From positions 62,001 through 126,000 of the forward strand of contig NZ_BMMT01000008.1 in assembly GCF_014646075.1 (NCBI RefSeq): a stretch of DNA of 64,000 nucleotides. Direction: 5' to 3'. This document shows positions 44,225 to 52,752 of the stretch, piece after piece; positions within the stretch are counted from its first letter, which is position 1, and each line of letters begins with the position of its first letter. This DNA is from Saccharopolyspora thermophila (GTDB lineage: Bacteria > Actinomycetota > Actinomycetes > Mycobacteriales > Pseudonocardiaceae). Under the pieces are notes generated by a model. The model was not told the DNA's origin and did not search any database. It worked only from the letters and a program-made list of their open reading frames with translations. The translations under genes and the position numbers were made by a program.

Positions 44225-44401
44225 TCAGCGGTCGAACCGGCCGCGCTTGACGGCCTGTACGAACGTGGCGACGTCTACGCGCAGGGTGGGGCCGTGCGGG
44301 TCCTTGGAGTCGCGGATCTCGTCTAGGCTCGTCGTCAATTCGACGCAGGTCGCGGTGCTCTGACTGCGGGACGACTTGATCCAGACCTTCGGGTCGGTCA
44401 T
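44225..44401 (-). CDS. DUF397 small protein
   Basis: A 58-residue DUF397 protein. The minus-strand frame starts ATG at 44401-44399 and reads KVWIKSSRSQSTATCVEL in its first third and VATFVQAVKRGRFD near the end, both family signatures (WxKSSxS...CVEV; F...V..G). DUF397 proteins pair with DUF5753-type HTH regulators; here the ATG overlaps the stop of such a gene (ATGA), so translation is coupled. The partner gene carries a frameshift. Confidence 0.9.
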   Translation of the reverse strand: MTDPKVWIKSSRSQSTATCVELTTSLDEIRDSKDPHGPTLRVDVATFVQAVKRGRFDR

Positions 44402-45235
44402 TCCTTCCGCTCCATCCTGCCAACCAGGTCCGCTATGCGCTTCGCCGAGTCTTCGGGGCTCAGCGTCTCTTTTCGTACCATCTCGATCGCCTGCCTGTAC
44501 ATGCGAATGTCTGCTTCTTCATGGAGGAAGAGGCCAGACTTGCGGTTCTCGAGGTGGACGGCCGCCCCGGAAGGGGTTTCGATCAGCATGAACGGTCCGT
44601 CGAGCGCGGGATTCCAGCCAGTGTCGGACCGGATGAGCCGCAGCTCGATGTTCGGGCGTTTCCCGGCCTTCAAGAGGTACCTGAGCTGCTCGGTGAGAAC
44701 CTTACGGGAGCCGATGACCTGCGTCAGCGCCGACTGGCCGATCATGGCTACGAACTGGACGGGTTTGCGGGCCAGTCAGCACCTCGCGCCGCCCGACCCG
44801 GATCGAGACGCGGGTCGCGAGTTCGCCAGCGGGCAGACCTGATCCCATGATTCCGCGGATGTAGTCGGTCGTCTGCACCAAGCCGGGGATGAGCAGGGGT
44901 GACACCTCGGTTATCTTGGTCGCGTTTTGCTCCAGGTCGAGCAAGGCGGCGGTTTGCTGCCGGTTTTCGGGGAGCGTCGTCGCTACCCAGCTCGAATCGC
45001 TTGCGCCGTAAGCAAGACCGATGATTTCCTCGTAGCGCTCCCCGTTCACCCCCAGCGCCGTCAGGATCTGGGCGACCTGTTCCGGCTTCGGTATCCGATC
45101 ACCCGTTTCCCATCGCGACAGGACCCCGGGGTCTCGGCCGAGCTGGGCGGCGAACCCGCGGACCGTCAGTCCTTGCTCCTGCCGAGCCTCGCGAAGCGCG
45201 TTCCCAAGCGCTCGGCTTCTGGGGGTTCTCGTCAT
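44398..45235 (-). pseudogene. XRE-family HTH regulator (DUF5753), interrupted by one frameshift
   Basis: The 5' half (ATG 45235, ribosome site GAGAGAG) gives an XRE helix-turn-helix (LGNALREARQEQGLTVRGFA, LGRDPGVLSRWETGDRIPKP) and the start of the DUF5753 domain (LIPGLVQTTDYIRGIM, RVSIRVGRREVLTG). Near 44770 the frame shifts by one base; the rest (KPVQFVAMIGQSALTQVIGS to DLVGRMERKE) continues in the next frame to 44398 and is fully conserved. Intact relatives are about 280 residues, as the rejoined gene would be. One base in the GCGGGCC run at 44767-44773 would repair it, so this may be an assembly error. Confidence 0.8.
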
Positions 45236-45366
45236 AGCTCTCTCCGTTCGTAAGCACTGATCACCTGTTGCGCCCATGGTCACGGCGTTGTTGATGGTGG
45301 CACGTTGCAACAAAGTTCAGTAATGACCACATCGGGTGGTCGAGAACGAAAGCAGTGAGCGGAGGG

Positions 45367-45765
45367 ATGATGTCCACGAAACCGGAATATGGTTCAACTA
45401 TCCGGGCTGCCAAGGGGATTCGCCATTTCCAGTACCGGCCGGGGGTTGTGCCGGACTGGTGCAGGTTCGCGCACATTCGTTGCGGCGCAGATGATTCCTT
45501 GGTGCGGTCCTGGTGCCGCCGGCTGTTCCAGGCAGAGGAGGTGGAGGAGTGCTCGCCGCCGGGAGAGCCGTCCCCCGGGTTGCCGGCGGGGATGCACGAA
45601 TGCGCGGATTGCTTCGTGGCCGCCGCATTTCCGGAGCTCGCCGACCGGGCAGTGGCGGACGGGATGATCCCGGCGCGGATCGACACGCCGCGTGAGATGG
45701 CGTCCGCAAATGCTGGTGTTGCAACAGGACCTGGCGGACGAGGCACGCCGTATCCCCACCGGTGA
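45367..45765 (+). CDS. Hypothetical Cys-containing protein divergent from the HTH gene
   Basis: A 132-residue protein with two ATGs (45367, 45370) behind GCGGAGGG. Six cysteines, with pairs in WCRFAHIRCG and HECADC, suggest a small metal site, but the family is not recognised. Divergent placement beside HTH/DUF397 pairs is common for small accessory proteins. The last 25 codons overlap the next frame and read poorly, so the true end could be changed by a frameshift. Confidence 0.5.
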   Translation: MMSTKPEYGSTIRAAKGIRHFQYRPGVVPDWCRFAHIRCGADDSLVRSWCRRLFQAEEVEECSPPGEPSPGLPAGMHECADCFVAAAFPELADRAVADGMIPARIDTPREMASANAGVATGPGGRGTPYPHR

Positions 45766-45859
45766 CGTGGATGTGATCCGCCTCGGACGTCTGGCCGCCG
45801 ACACCGAACGCTTCGCGAACGCTCTGCGCCGCTTCGGCTGGCTGGCCACGCGGGCCTGA
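45692..45859 (+). CDS. Putative small helical protein (about 50-55 aa)
   Basis: A short frame from GTG 45692 (or ATG 45710) to TGA 45857-45859 with strong coding bias. The peptide contains DVDVIRLGRLAADTERFAN and ends ALRRFGWLATRA, an amphipathic helix-like sequence. It overlaps the previous gene by up to 74 bases. It may be a separate coupled gene or the displaced C-terminus of the previous one. Confidence 0.45.
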   Translation: MRWRPQMLVLQQDLADEARRIPTGDVDVIRLGRLAADTERFANALRRFGWLATRA

Positions 45860-46000
45860 AGGTCACCTCGGTTGCGGTGCGCCGCGCGCACGTGCCGGGC
45901 CGAGGCGGTTTCGGGCGTTCCCGCCGATTTCGCGCAAACCGCTTGACTCATCGCCGGCAGTGGTGACACTGGATCCCTCGGGGGTGATCAAGGGAGAGGG

Positions 46001-47845
46001 ATGGCTGGGGGCGGCGAACTGGCCGGGCGGTCCGGCGTGGTCGAGGGGCTCGTGCGCCAGTGCGTGCGCCGTGACCTGCGCGCGGCGGGGGCGGACCTGC
46101 CCGTCATCGTGCTGGCGGGGCCGCGCGGCAGCGGCAAGACCGCAGCGCTGGGCGACATCCGGCGGCGCTGCGGGATGCTGGTGCCGCACGCCGCGTCCGA
46201 TCTGGAGCAGCCCGACACCTCGCCGCGGGCGATCGTCACCGAGCTGGCCTTTGAGCTGAGCCGCAAGTACGAAAGCTCCGGCCGCATCCACTTCCGGCAG
46301 CTCATGCTGTGCCTGCTGGTCGTCGGCGCCCAGCTGAACCCGGAGAACCGGGAGAAGGCGCTGGCGCAGGTCCGCGCCGCCGCGGCGGCCGACGCGGAGT
46401 TCTCCGAACGCACGCACACCGTGGTCGAAGGCGTCATCGACAGCGTCATGCAGGGCGGCGTGGTTCCGTGGTGGTCGAAGCTGGCCGCCGAGACGTTGTT
46501 GCGGGGCAGCGAATCACTGCGGTGGCGACATAGACTGCGTCGCGCCTCCGGCATCCGGGAGGCCGTACCGGAGCGGTCCCCGAACCTGCAGGACGTGCTG
46601 GTGGACATCGGGGCCGCCGACAGCGACCTGATGGACGAGGTGTTCTGCGCGGCGTTCCTCGCCGACCTGCGGGAGGCGTACCGGGGCCGCCGCGGCCGAC
46701 GGCGCAGGGCCAACTGCGTGGCGCTGCTGGACAACGTCGACTCGCCCGGCGGCATGCGGTTCCTCGACCTCCTGCTCACCCTGCGGCAGCGCCACGAACC
46801 GGACCCGCTGGTCGTGGTCGGCACCAGTCGGCAGTGGCACCCCAGGTGGGGGCAGCGGGGTGTCGCCCCGGAGCATGCCTCGCTGGCCGACTGGGCCGAC
46901 CACCGCGAACCGGACCGGGGACCGGACTCCTGGTGGTACCCGATCGACCTACGCGACCTGGTGCCCGCGGAGGTGGCGATCGTCGGCCGGTTCGCGGCGG
47001 GCTCGGCGGCGGCGCCGTTCGTGCACGAGCTGACCGGCGGCCACCCGTGGGGTGTGCAGGAGGTCCGCGCCGCGCTCGGTGACCGGCCGACGGGCTCGGC
47101 GATGCGGCTGGTGCTGAAGCACCGCGCCGCGGGCGCCGCGCCCCTCGCCGAGCGGGCCCGGGACTACCTGCTGCGGGACTTCGACGCCGCGCAGCGGGAG
47201 GTACTGGTCGGCCTGTCGGCGGCGCCGAACCTGGAGCTGGCCACCCGCGCCGAGGTCCGCCTGGGCAGCGACGGCGCCGCGGGCGTCCTGCACGAGATCC
47301 GCAGTCGGCTGTGGTCGGTGCTGGATCACGAGAACCGGCTGGCCCTGCACCCGTGGCTGCGCCGGTTGCTGCTGCACGAGCTGGCGAACCGGCCCGACGA
47401 CCACCCGCAGCGCTGGGTCGTGGTGCACACCCGGCACCGCGAGCACCACCGCGACAACGGCAACACCGCCTTGGCGCTCTACCACGCGCTGGCCCTGCAG
47501 GACCTGGGGGCCGTGGTGGCGCACCTCCAGCAGCGGTTCGAGCAGATCAGCACCGAGGCCGACGTGCACCCGTGGTTGCAGCGCCTTGAGCTGATCACGG
47601 CCGCGCCCAACCGCCTGCCCACCGACCGCGAACCCCGCGAGCAGGTGGAGCAGCTGGTGCGGGCGGCCCCGGCGGCGAACGCGAACCTGGCCCGGCTGGT
47701 GGCGGCGAAGTGGCTGATGTCCGACCCGCTGGGCGACCCCGGCCGGACCCTGCGCGGCATCGTGCGCAGCGAGTTCGAACAGCTCGCGCGGCAGGCGCGG
47801 GCCGGATTCGTGGTGCTGTTCGGCGAGAGCGAGAAGTACGCCTGA
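46001..47845 (+). CDS. STAND-like P-loop NTPase, partner of the downstream binding protein
   Basis: A 614-residue cytoplasmic protein. An N-terminal P-loop LPVIVLAGPRGSGKTAALGD (about 33-52) opens an AAA/STAND-like ATPase with a candidate Walker B NCVALLDNVDSPGG (about 236-249) and sensor VVVGTSRQWHP. The C-terminal half is helical with a winged-helix-like segment (VLVGLSAAPNLELATRAEVR) and a repeat-like helical tail. No membrane segment. ATG 46001 follows AAGGGAGAGGG. The next gene starts 15 bases later and encodes a membrane-anchored ligand-binding protein; together they look like a receptor and its NTPase. I do not know a named family for the pair. Confidence 0.75.
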   Translation: MAGGGELAGRSGVVEGLVRQCVRRDLRAAGADLPVIVLAGPRGSGKTAALGDIRRRCGMLVPHAASDLEQPDTSPRAIVTELAFELSRKYESSGRIHFRQLMLCLLVVGAQLNPENREKALAQVRAAAAADAEFSERTHTVVEGVIDSVMQGGVVPWWSKLAAETLLRGSESLRWRHRLRRASGIREAVPERSPNLQDVLVDIGAADSDLMDEVFCAAFLADLREAYRGRRGRRRRANCVALLDNVDSPGGMRFLDLLLTLRQRHEPDPLVVVGTSRQWHPRWGQRGVAPEHASLADWADHREPDRGPDSWWYPIDLRDLVPAEVAIVGRFAAGSAAAPFVHELTGGHPWGVQEVRAALGDRPTGSAMRLVLKHRAAGAAPLAERARDYLLRDFDAAQREVLVGLSAAPNLELATRAEVRLGSDGAAGVLHEIRSRLWSVLDHENRLALHPWLRRLLLHELANRPDDHPQRWVVVHTRHREHHRDNGNTALALYHALALQDLGAVVAHLQQRFEQISTEADVHPWLQRLELITAAPNRLPTDREPREQVEQLVRAAPAANANLARLVAAKWLMSDPLGDPGRTLRGIVRSEFEQLARQARAGFVVLFGESEKYA

Positions 47846-47860
47846 CCCGGGAGGCAGTCG

Positions 47861-49372
47861 GTGGCGAATTACGTGGAGCGGACGTGGTGGCAGCAGCACC
47901 GGATGAAGGTGCTAGCGGTGGCCGCCGTCGTGCTGCTGCTGGCCGGTGGGGGCGTGTTCTGGGTGTGGCAGGCGGGCCGCTGCGCGGCGGGCGTCGACCG
48001 GCTCGGCCCGGACGGTGAGTGCATCGGGATATCCGACGGTTCCTTCGAATTCCACCCGATGCTGGCCGACGTCCAGCGCAAGATCAAGGAGGAGAACGAC
48101 TGGGTGCTGGCGCAGGGCAGGCCGTACGTCAGCATCGTCTACCTCGCCCCGATGACGTTGGCCGAGGGCGACACCGTCACCGTCGAGGCCACCCGCAACG
48201 CCCTGCGGGGCGCCTACATCGCCCAGCTGCGCGCCAACCACGACGGCGGCTGGGAGGGCGACTTCCCGCTGATCCGGCTGCTGCCCGCCAACCCCGGAAC
48301 CCGGTTCCAGCAGTGGGAGCCGGTGGTGGAGCGGATCCGGCAGGCGCAGCACTCGGACGACCGGGTGGTGGCGGTCGCCGGGCTTGGGCAGAGCCACGAG
48401 GGCACGGCGCGGGCCATCGAGCGGCTGGCGGAGTACCGCATCCCGATGGTGGGCGCGACGATCACCGCCGACGTGTTCACCGAGGCGGAGCGGCAGGGCC
48501 GGTTCACCGGGTTGATGCGGGTGGCGCCGTCGAACACCGAGCAGGTCCGGGCGATGGTCCGGCGGCTGGCCGGCACCCGCCGCGCGATGCTGGTGCAGGA
48601 CGCCAACCAGTCCGACCTGCTGGCCAACAACCTGGCTGAGGCGTTCAACAGCGAGTACCCGCGGGACGGGCGGCAGCTGATCCGGCCGGAGATCTACGAC
48701 TCGTCGCTGGGCACCGCGAACACCTTCCCCGCCATGGTGCGCAACATCTGCGCGGCGCGGCCGGACGCGATCTTCTTCTCCGGCCGCTACCGCGACCTCG
48801 CCCTGCTGATGGGGGCGCTGAAGAACCGGCCCTGCCCGGACCTGCGGCTGCGGGTGCTGGCCCTGGACAGCGTCGTCGACCTCGCCGGGGTCGACGAGGT
48901 GCGCCGCACGCTGTCGCCGAACACCACGCTGGAGTACACCCACCTGTCCACCCCGCGCGCCTGGGACGCGGCCCCGTGGGCGTTCGACCAGGAGGCGATC
49001 CGGTACTTCCGCGACCCGCAGCTGCGCACCTCCTACCGCAACGTCTTTCGCGACGACTCGGCCGGTGACGGCATGGCCATCGCCTCCTTCGACGCGGTGG
49101 GGGTGACGATCACGGCGATCCGCCGCGCGGCGGGCAGCGGCCAGGACGCCGCGGCGATCACGGCCGAGACGGTCGCCGAGCAGTTCCATGTCATGCACGG
49201 CTCGGAGGCGGTGCCCGGCGCCAGCGGCTGGCTGTCGTTCGACGCGACCGGTCACCCGGAGGACAAGGCGTTGTCGGTGTTCACGCTCTCGATCGACGAC
49301 GGGCGGAGCGCGGGGCAGAACCTCCCGGACGTGGTCTCGGCCTCCGGCCACATCCGCACCCACCCCAGCTGA
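47861..49372 (+). CDS. Membrane-anchored Leu/Ile/Val-type periplasmic-binding-like protein
   Basis: A 503-residue protein: short cytoplasmic N-terminus, one transmembrane helix (about 15-37, VLAVAAVVLLLAGGGVFWVW) and a large outer domain of the type-1 periplasmic binding fold. Strands such as YVSIVYLAPM, VVAVAGLGQSHEGTARA, RIPMVGATITADVF, DAIFFSGRYRDLALLMGAL and GMAIASFDAVGV follow the LivK/branched-chain amino acid receptor pattern. There is no lipobox and no permease gene, so a sensor role is more likely than import. GTG 47861 with GGGAGGCAG upstream; 15 bases after the NTPase gene. Confidence 0.75.
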   Translation: MANYVERTWWQQHRMKVLAVAAVVLLLAGGGVFWVWQAGRCAAGVDRLGPDGECIGISDGSFEFHPMLADVQRKIKEENDWVLAQGRPYVSIVYLAPMTLAEGDTVTVEATRNALRGAYIAQLRANHDGGWEGDFPLIRLLPANPGTRFQQWEPVVERIRQAQHSDDRVVAVAGLGQSHEGTARAIERLAEYRIPMVGATITADVFTEAERQGRFTGLMRVAPSNTEQVRAMVRRLAGTRRAMLVQDANQSDLLANNLAEAFNSEYPRDGRQLIRPEIYDSSLGTANTFPAMVRNICAARPDAIFFSGRYRDLALLMGALKNRPCPDLRLRVLALDSVVDLAGVDEVRRTLSPNTTLEYTHLSTPRAWDAAPWAFDQEAIRYFRDPQLRTSYRNVFRDDSAGDGMAIASFDAVGVTITAIRRAAGSGQDAAAITAETVAEQFHVMHGSEAVPGASGWLSFDATGHPEDKALSVFTLSIDDGRSAGQNLPDVVSASGHIRTHPS

Positions 49373-49579
49373 CCGCGCTCCCACCGGATGTCCGGCACCG
49401 GCCGCGGCGTGCTCCCGGTCTCGGTGCGACCCTGCACCGCCCCGTTGCGGTGCTTGCGCCGCCCCGTTACGCCGCGGCGCTGCCCGTACCGGCGCCGCCG
49501 CGCAACGGGCGCGAACTCCGTGAATGCCCTCCGCGTGTCGTGTGTCGTGGGATGTCGCCGTGTCGGGGGCGGGCGGGGT
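49373..49579. other. Intergenic region with inverted and direct repeats
   Basis: CCGCCCCGTT occurs twice (near 49437 and 49459), and GCCCCGTTGCGG pairs imperfectly with CCGCGCAACGGGC further right. Convergent ends of two operons meet here, so a folded termination region is likely. Confidence 0.3.
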
Positions 49580-50458
49580 TCAGTCCTTGGGGGAGAGGAC
49601 CGTGACGACCGCGGAATCGTCCGCCGCGCCCAGACCCGCCCGCTCGCCGAGCAGGTAGAGCTGGTGGGCCGCCGCCGCGAGCGGGGTGGGCACGTGCGCG
49701 TCCCGGGCCAGGTCCCCCACGATGCCCATGTCCTTGACGAAAATGTCCAGGCGCGACCGCACCTCCGCGCCCTCCCCGTATGCCTCGATCATCCGCGGGC
49801 CGCGGTCGGCCAGCATGAACGAACTCGCCGCACCCTGGCTGAGCGCCTCGACGACCAGGTTCGGGTCCAGGCCGATGCCCCGCGCCAGCGCCACCGCCTC
49901 GGCCGCCGCCGCGATGTGCACCCCGGCCAGCAGCTGGTTGATCGCCTTGAGCGCCTGGCCGTCGCCGGGGTTGGGGCCGATGATCGTCAGCGTCGAGGCC
50001 AGCCGTTCCAGGACGGGTCGGGTCGCCGCCAACGCGTCGTCGGCGGCTCCCACCACGATCAACAGGTCGCCCCTGGCCGCACGCGCCGGGCCGCCGCTGA
50101 CCGGCGCGTCCACCACCCGGTGGTCTGGCAGCCGTGCCGCCGTCGCCCTGGCGGCCTGCGGACCGACGGTGCTGGTGAGCACGACGTCCGCGCCGGGGCG
50201 CAGCGTCGTCGCGACGCCGTCGGGCCCGAACAGCGCCGCCTCGACCTGCTGCTGGTCACGCACGGCGAGCAGTACCACGTCAGCGTCGACCGCCGCTTCG
50301 GCGGCCGTGGTGGCCGGGGTGGCGCCCGCGTCGGCGGCCTGCGCCCGGCGGTCGGCGTCGAGGTCGAAAGCGGTCACCGGGAACTCGGCGGCGAGGCGGC
50401 CGGCCATCGGCAGCCCCATCGCGCCGAGCCCGATCACCGCGACCCGCGGCTTGCTCAT
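49580..50458 (-). CDS. Beta-hydroxyacid dehydrogenase (L-threonate dehydrogenase-like)
   Basis: A 292-residue NAD(P)-dependent enzyme of the 3-hydroxyisobutyrate/tartronate semialdehyde reductase family. Rossmann motif VAVIGLGAMGLPMAGRLAA, substrate loop VDAPVSGGPARAARGDL, and catalytic lysine region GQALKAINQLLAGVH are present. Next to a four-carbon sugar-acid kinase it most likely oxidises L-threonate or D-erythronate at C2. Two ATGs (50461, 50458) follow GTGGAGGA; the second has better spacing. It is the last gene of the minus-strand operon. Confidence 0.88.
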   Translation of the reverse strand: MSKPRVAVIGLGAMGLPMAGRLAAEFPVTAFDLDADRRAQAADAGATPATTAAEAAVDADVVLLAVRDQQQVEAALFGPDGVATTLRPGADVVLTSTVGPQAARATAARLPDHRVVDAPVSGGPARAARGDLLIVVGAADDALAATRPVLERLASTLTIIGPNPGDGQALKAINQLLAGVHIAAAAEAVALARGIGLDPNLVVEALSQGAASSFMLADRGPRMIEAYGEGAEVRSRLDIFVKDMGIVGDLARDAHVPTPLAAAAHQLYLLGERAGLGAADDSAVVTVLSPKD

Positions 50459-50546
50459 CATTCCTCCACAGTGGATCGTCTGGTGTGGTGCCGGGTGCGG
50501 GCTCGGGCCCGCGACGCACACCCGCCGTGCGAGTCGGTGTCCGGTC

Positions 50547-51974
50547 TCACCGGTCGCGCAGCGCGCGGACGACGTGGGCCAGGGCCTGTTCGTCGCCGAC
50601 GTTGCCGGGAAACACGACGTACGGGATACCGGCCGACTCGCCGGCGACCGGCTCCCACAGCGAGACCATGCCCGGCAGCAGGGTGCCGCGGGTGATGGCG
50701 CGGCGGATGCGCAGGCCGTCGGTGGCGATGTCGCTGGCGGTGATCCCGCCCTTGGCCACCACGAACCCGGGCCGGTGCGCGCGCACCGCCGCCGCCACGG
50801 TCGCCACCAGCGCGGACGACACCGCGCGGGCGATGGCCAGGCTGTCGTCGGCGTCGCGGCCGGTGACCAGGGCGCGGCTGGTGCGGATCACCGCGTCGCA
50901 GCGCGACATCGCCGCCGCGGCGCGGGCCGCGACCTCCGCGACGTGCGCGTCGCGGGCGGCCGGGTCCAGCAGCGTCGGCACGTCGAGCTCGACCTCCTCG
51001 ATCCCGCCCAGGCAGCGCAACCCGGCGAGCTGGCTGGTGGTCAACCCGACGTGTGAGCCGACGGCGATCAACCCGTGCCCGCTGCCGTACGCGCGCAGCA
51101 CCTCGCCGTCCAGCGGCGGGCTCGCGGCCTGGCCGGTCCGCGCCCGCACGAACGCCGGGCCGACCCGGTACAGCAGCCGGACGCCGTTCGATTCCGCCCG
51201 CAGCAGACCGAGGGCGAGCACCCGAAGGTCGTCGTCGCAGGCGGCGTCGACCACGACCTGCCGCCGGTCCCGGACACCGCCCAGCAGCTCGGCCACCCGC
51301 TCCGGCCCACCGGTGCGCACATCCGCCAGGGTGATGGCCAGAACCGCCTCGGCGGCGACCCGGCCGCCGGTCTTCTCCGCCACCCACTCGCGCAGGTCGG
51401 AGCTGCGGTAGCCGAAGGTGGCGTCGCGGGCGAACTCGGTGTCCCCGGCGGGCACCATCCCGGCAGCGGTGCGCGCCCAGTGCACCGAGTCGACGGTGAA
51501 CCGGCCCGCGTCGGGGAAGGCGGGCACGATGACCACGCCGTCCACCGGGCGGCCGTGCCGTTCGAGGTCGTCGGCGAGCGCGTCGGTCTCACCCGGATAG
51601 TGGCCGCGCAGCGTCGAGTCGCTGCGGCTGGCCAGCACGAAGTCGACGCCTTCGGCCCGCGCCGCCGCGGCGAGCGCGTCGACGACCTCGCGGTTGCGGG
51701 CGGCGGCGTCGGCGAACGACAGGCTTCGCGTGTTGGTCAGCACGAAGCAGGCGCCGCCCGGTTGCCGCAGGCCCCACCGCAGGTCGTCGATGGTCCAGCC
51801 GGTCAGCACCGGGATGTCGGCGACGGTCTGGGTGCCGGTCGGGTCGTCGTCGAGGACGACCAGGCGCGGTCCGGTGGCGGTGCTCTCGGCGATCTCGGTG
51901 GGGTCGACCGTGCGAACCGGGGGCAGCCCGGTCAGCAGCTCTTCGACCGGGATCGGCGCGCTGGGGTGCGGCAT
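50547..51974 (-). CDS. Four-carbon acid sugar kinase (OtnK/DUF1537 family)
   Basis: A 475-residue kinase. The N-terminal domain opens VVLDDDPTGTQTVADIPVL with the family DDPTGT motif, followed by FVLTNTRSLS and ASRSDSTLRGHYPGE; the C-terminal nucleotide domain has FVVAKGGITASDIA and YVVFPGNVGDEQAL. It phosphorylates 3-keto four-carbon sugar acids at C4 in threonate/erythronate catabolism. ATG 51974 follows GTGGAG and starts 2 bases after the stop of the GntR gene. The aldolase and isomerase that complete the known pathway are not in the window. Confidence 0.9.
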   Translation of the reverse strand: MPHPSAPIPVEELLTGLPPVRTVDPTEIAESTATGPRLVVLDDDPTGTQTVADIPVLTGWTIDDLRWGLRQPGGACFVLTNTRSLSFADAAARNREVVDALAAAARAEGVDFVLASRSDSTLRGHYPGETDALADDLERHGRPVDGVVIVPAFPDAGRFTVDSVHWARTAAGMVPAGDTEFARDATFGYRSSDLREWVAEKTGGRVAAEAVLAITLADVRTGGPERVAELLGGVRDRRQVVVDAACDDDLRVLALGLLRAESNGVRLLYRVGPAFVRARTGQAASPPLDGEVLRAYGSGHGLIAVGSHVGLTTSQLAGLRCLGGIEEVELDVPTLLDPAARDAHVAEVAARAAAAMSRCDAVIRTSRALVTGRDADDSLAIARAVSSALVATVAAAVRAHRPGFVVAKGGITASDIATDGLRIRRAITRGTLLPGMVSLWEPVAGESAGIPYVVFPGNVGDEQALAHVVRALRDR

Positions 51975-51976
51975 TG

Positions 51977-52690
51977 CTACTCCACGGGGTGCTTGGCGAT
52001 GACGTGTGTGCGCAGGTCGTCGGCGGTCTGGGCGAGGTGGGCGGCCATCGCCTGCCGCGCCTGCGCGGGATCGCCGGACTCCAGCGCGTGCAGGATGCGG
52101 GTGTGCTGTTCGAGGGCGTTGGCCCGGATCTCGCCGACCGCGGCGGTCTCCCGCCGACCCTTGACCAGCAACCTCCCGAAGGGCTCGAACATCAGCGGGA
52201 TGATGGTGTTGCCGGTGGCCTGCATGATCGTGGCGTGGAAGGCGAGGTTCGGCGGCGACGAACAGCTCCACGTCGCCGGTCCCGGCGGCGGTGCGCATGT
52301 CCCGCAACTGGTCGCGCAGCTGCGCCAGGTCGTCCTCGGTGCGTTTGGTGGCGGCGAGTTCGGCCGCGCCGACCTCCCGCAGCCGCCGGGCCTCGATGAG
52401 GCTTTCCGACACCACGGCGCTGCACCGCGGGGAGCTCGCGGCCCGGATCATCGGGTCCAGTGCGCTCCAGTGCGCGGGGGCGTTGACGTAGGTGCCGCGG
52501 CCGCGCTGGATGCGCACCACTTCTGCACCCGCAGCGCCTTCACCGCCTCGCGGACCGTCAACCGGCTGACCGAGAACTGCTCGGCGAGTTCGCCTTCGGA
52601 CGGTAGCGCGGCCCCGGGCGGGTAGGTGCCGTCGATGATGGCCGCGAGTAGCTGCTCGGCCAGCTCATCGGGCAGGGACACCGCGACCAC
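51977..52690 (-). pseudogene. GntR/FCD regulator of the four-carbon acid operon, two frameshifts
   Basis: The DNA-binding domain is intact (AALPSEGELAEQFSVSRLT, VREAVKALR). Near 52515 the frame shifts and RIQRGRGTYVNAPAHWSALD to ELFVAA continues; near 52250 it shifts again into ATIMQATGNTIIPLMFEPFG and the rest of the FCD domain (QHTRILHALESGDPAQARQA) to the stop. Joined, these give a normal 235-residue FadR-type regulator. Each break is a single base in a G/C-rich run, so sequencing or assembly error is possible. Confidence 0.8.
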
Positions 52691-52752
52691 CTACTGATCA
52701 GACGTCTGATGTCTTCGAAGTGGCGCGAAGTTATCCGCCCGTCAGTGCGGTG

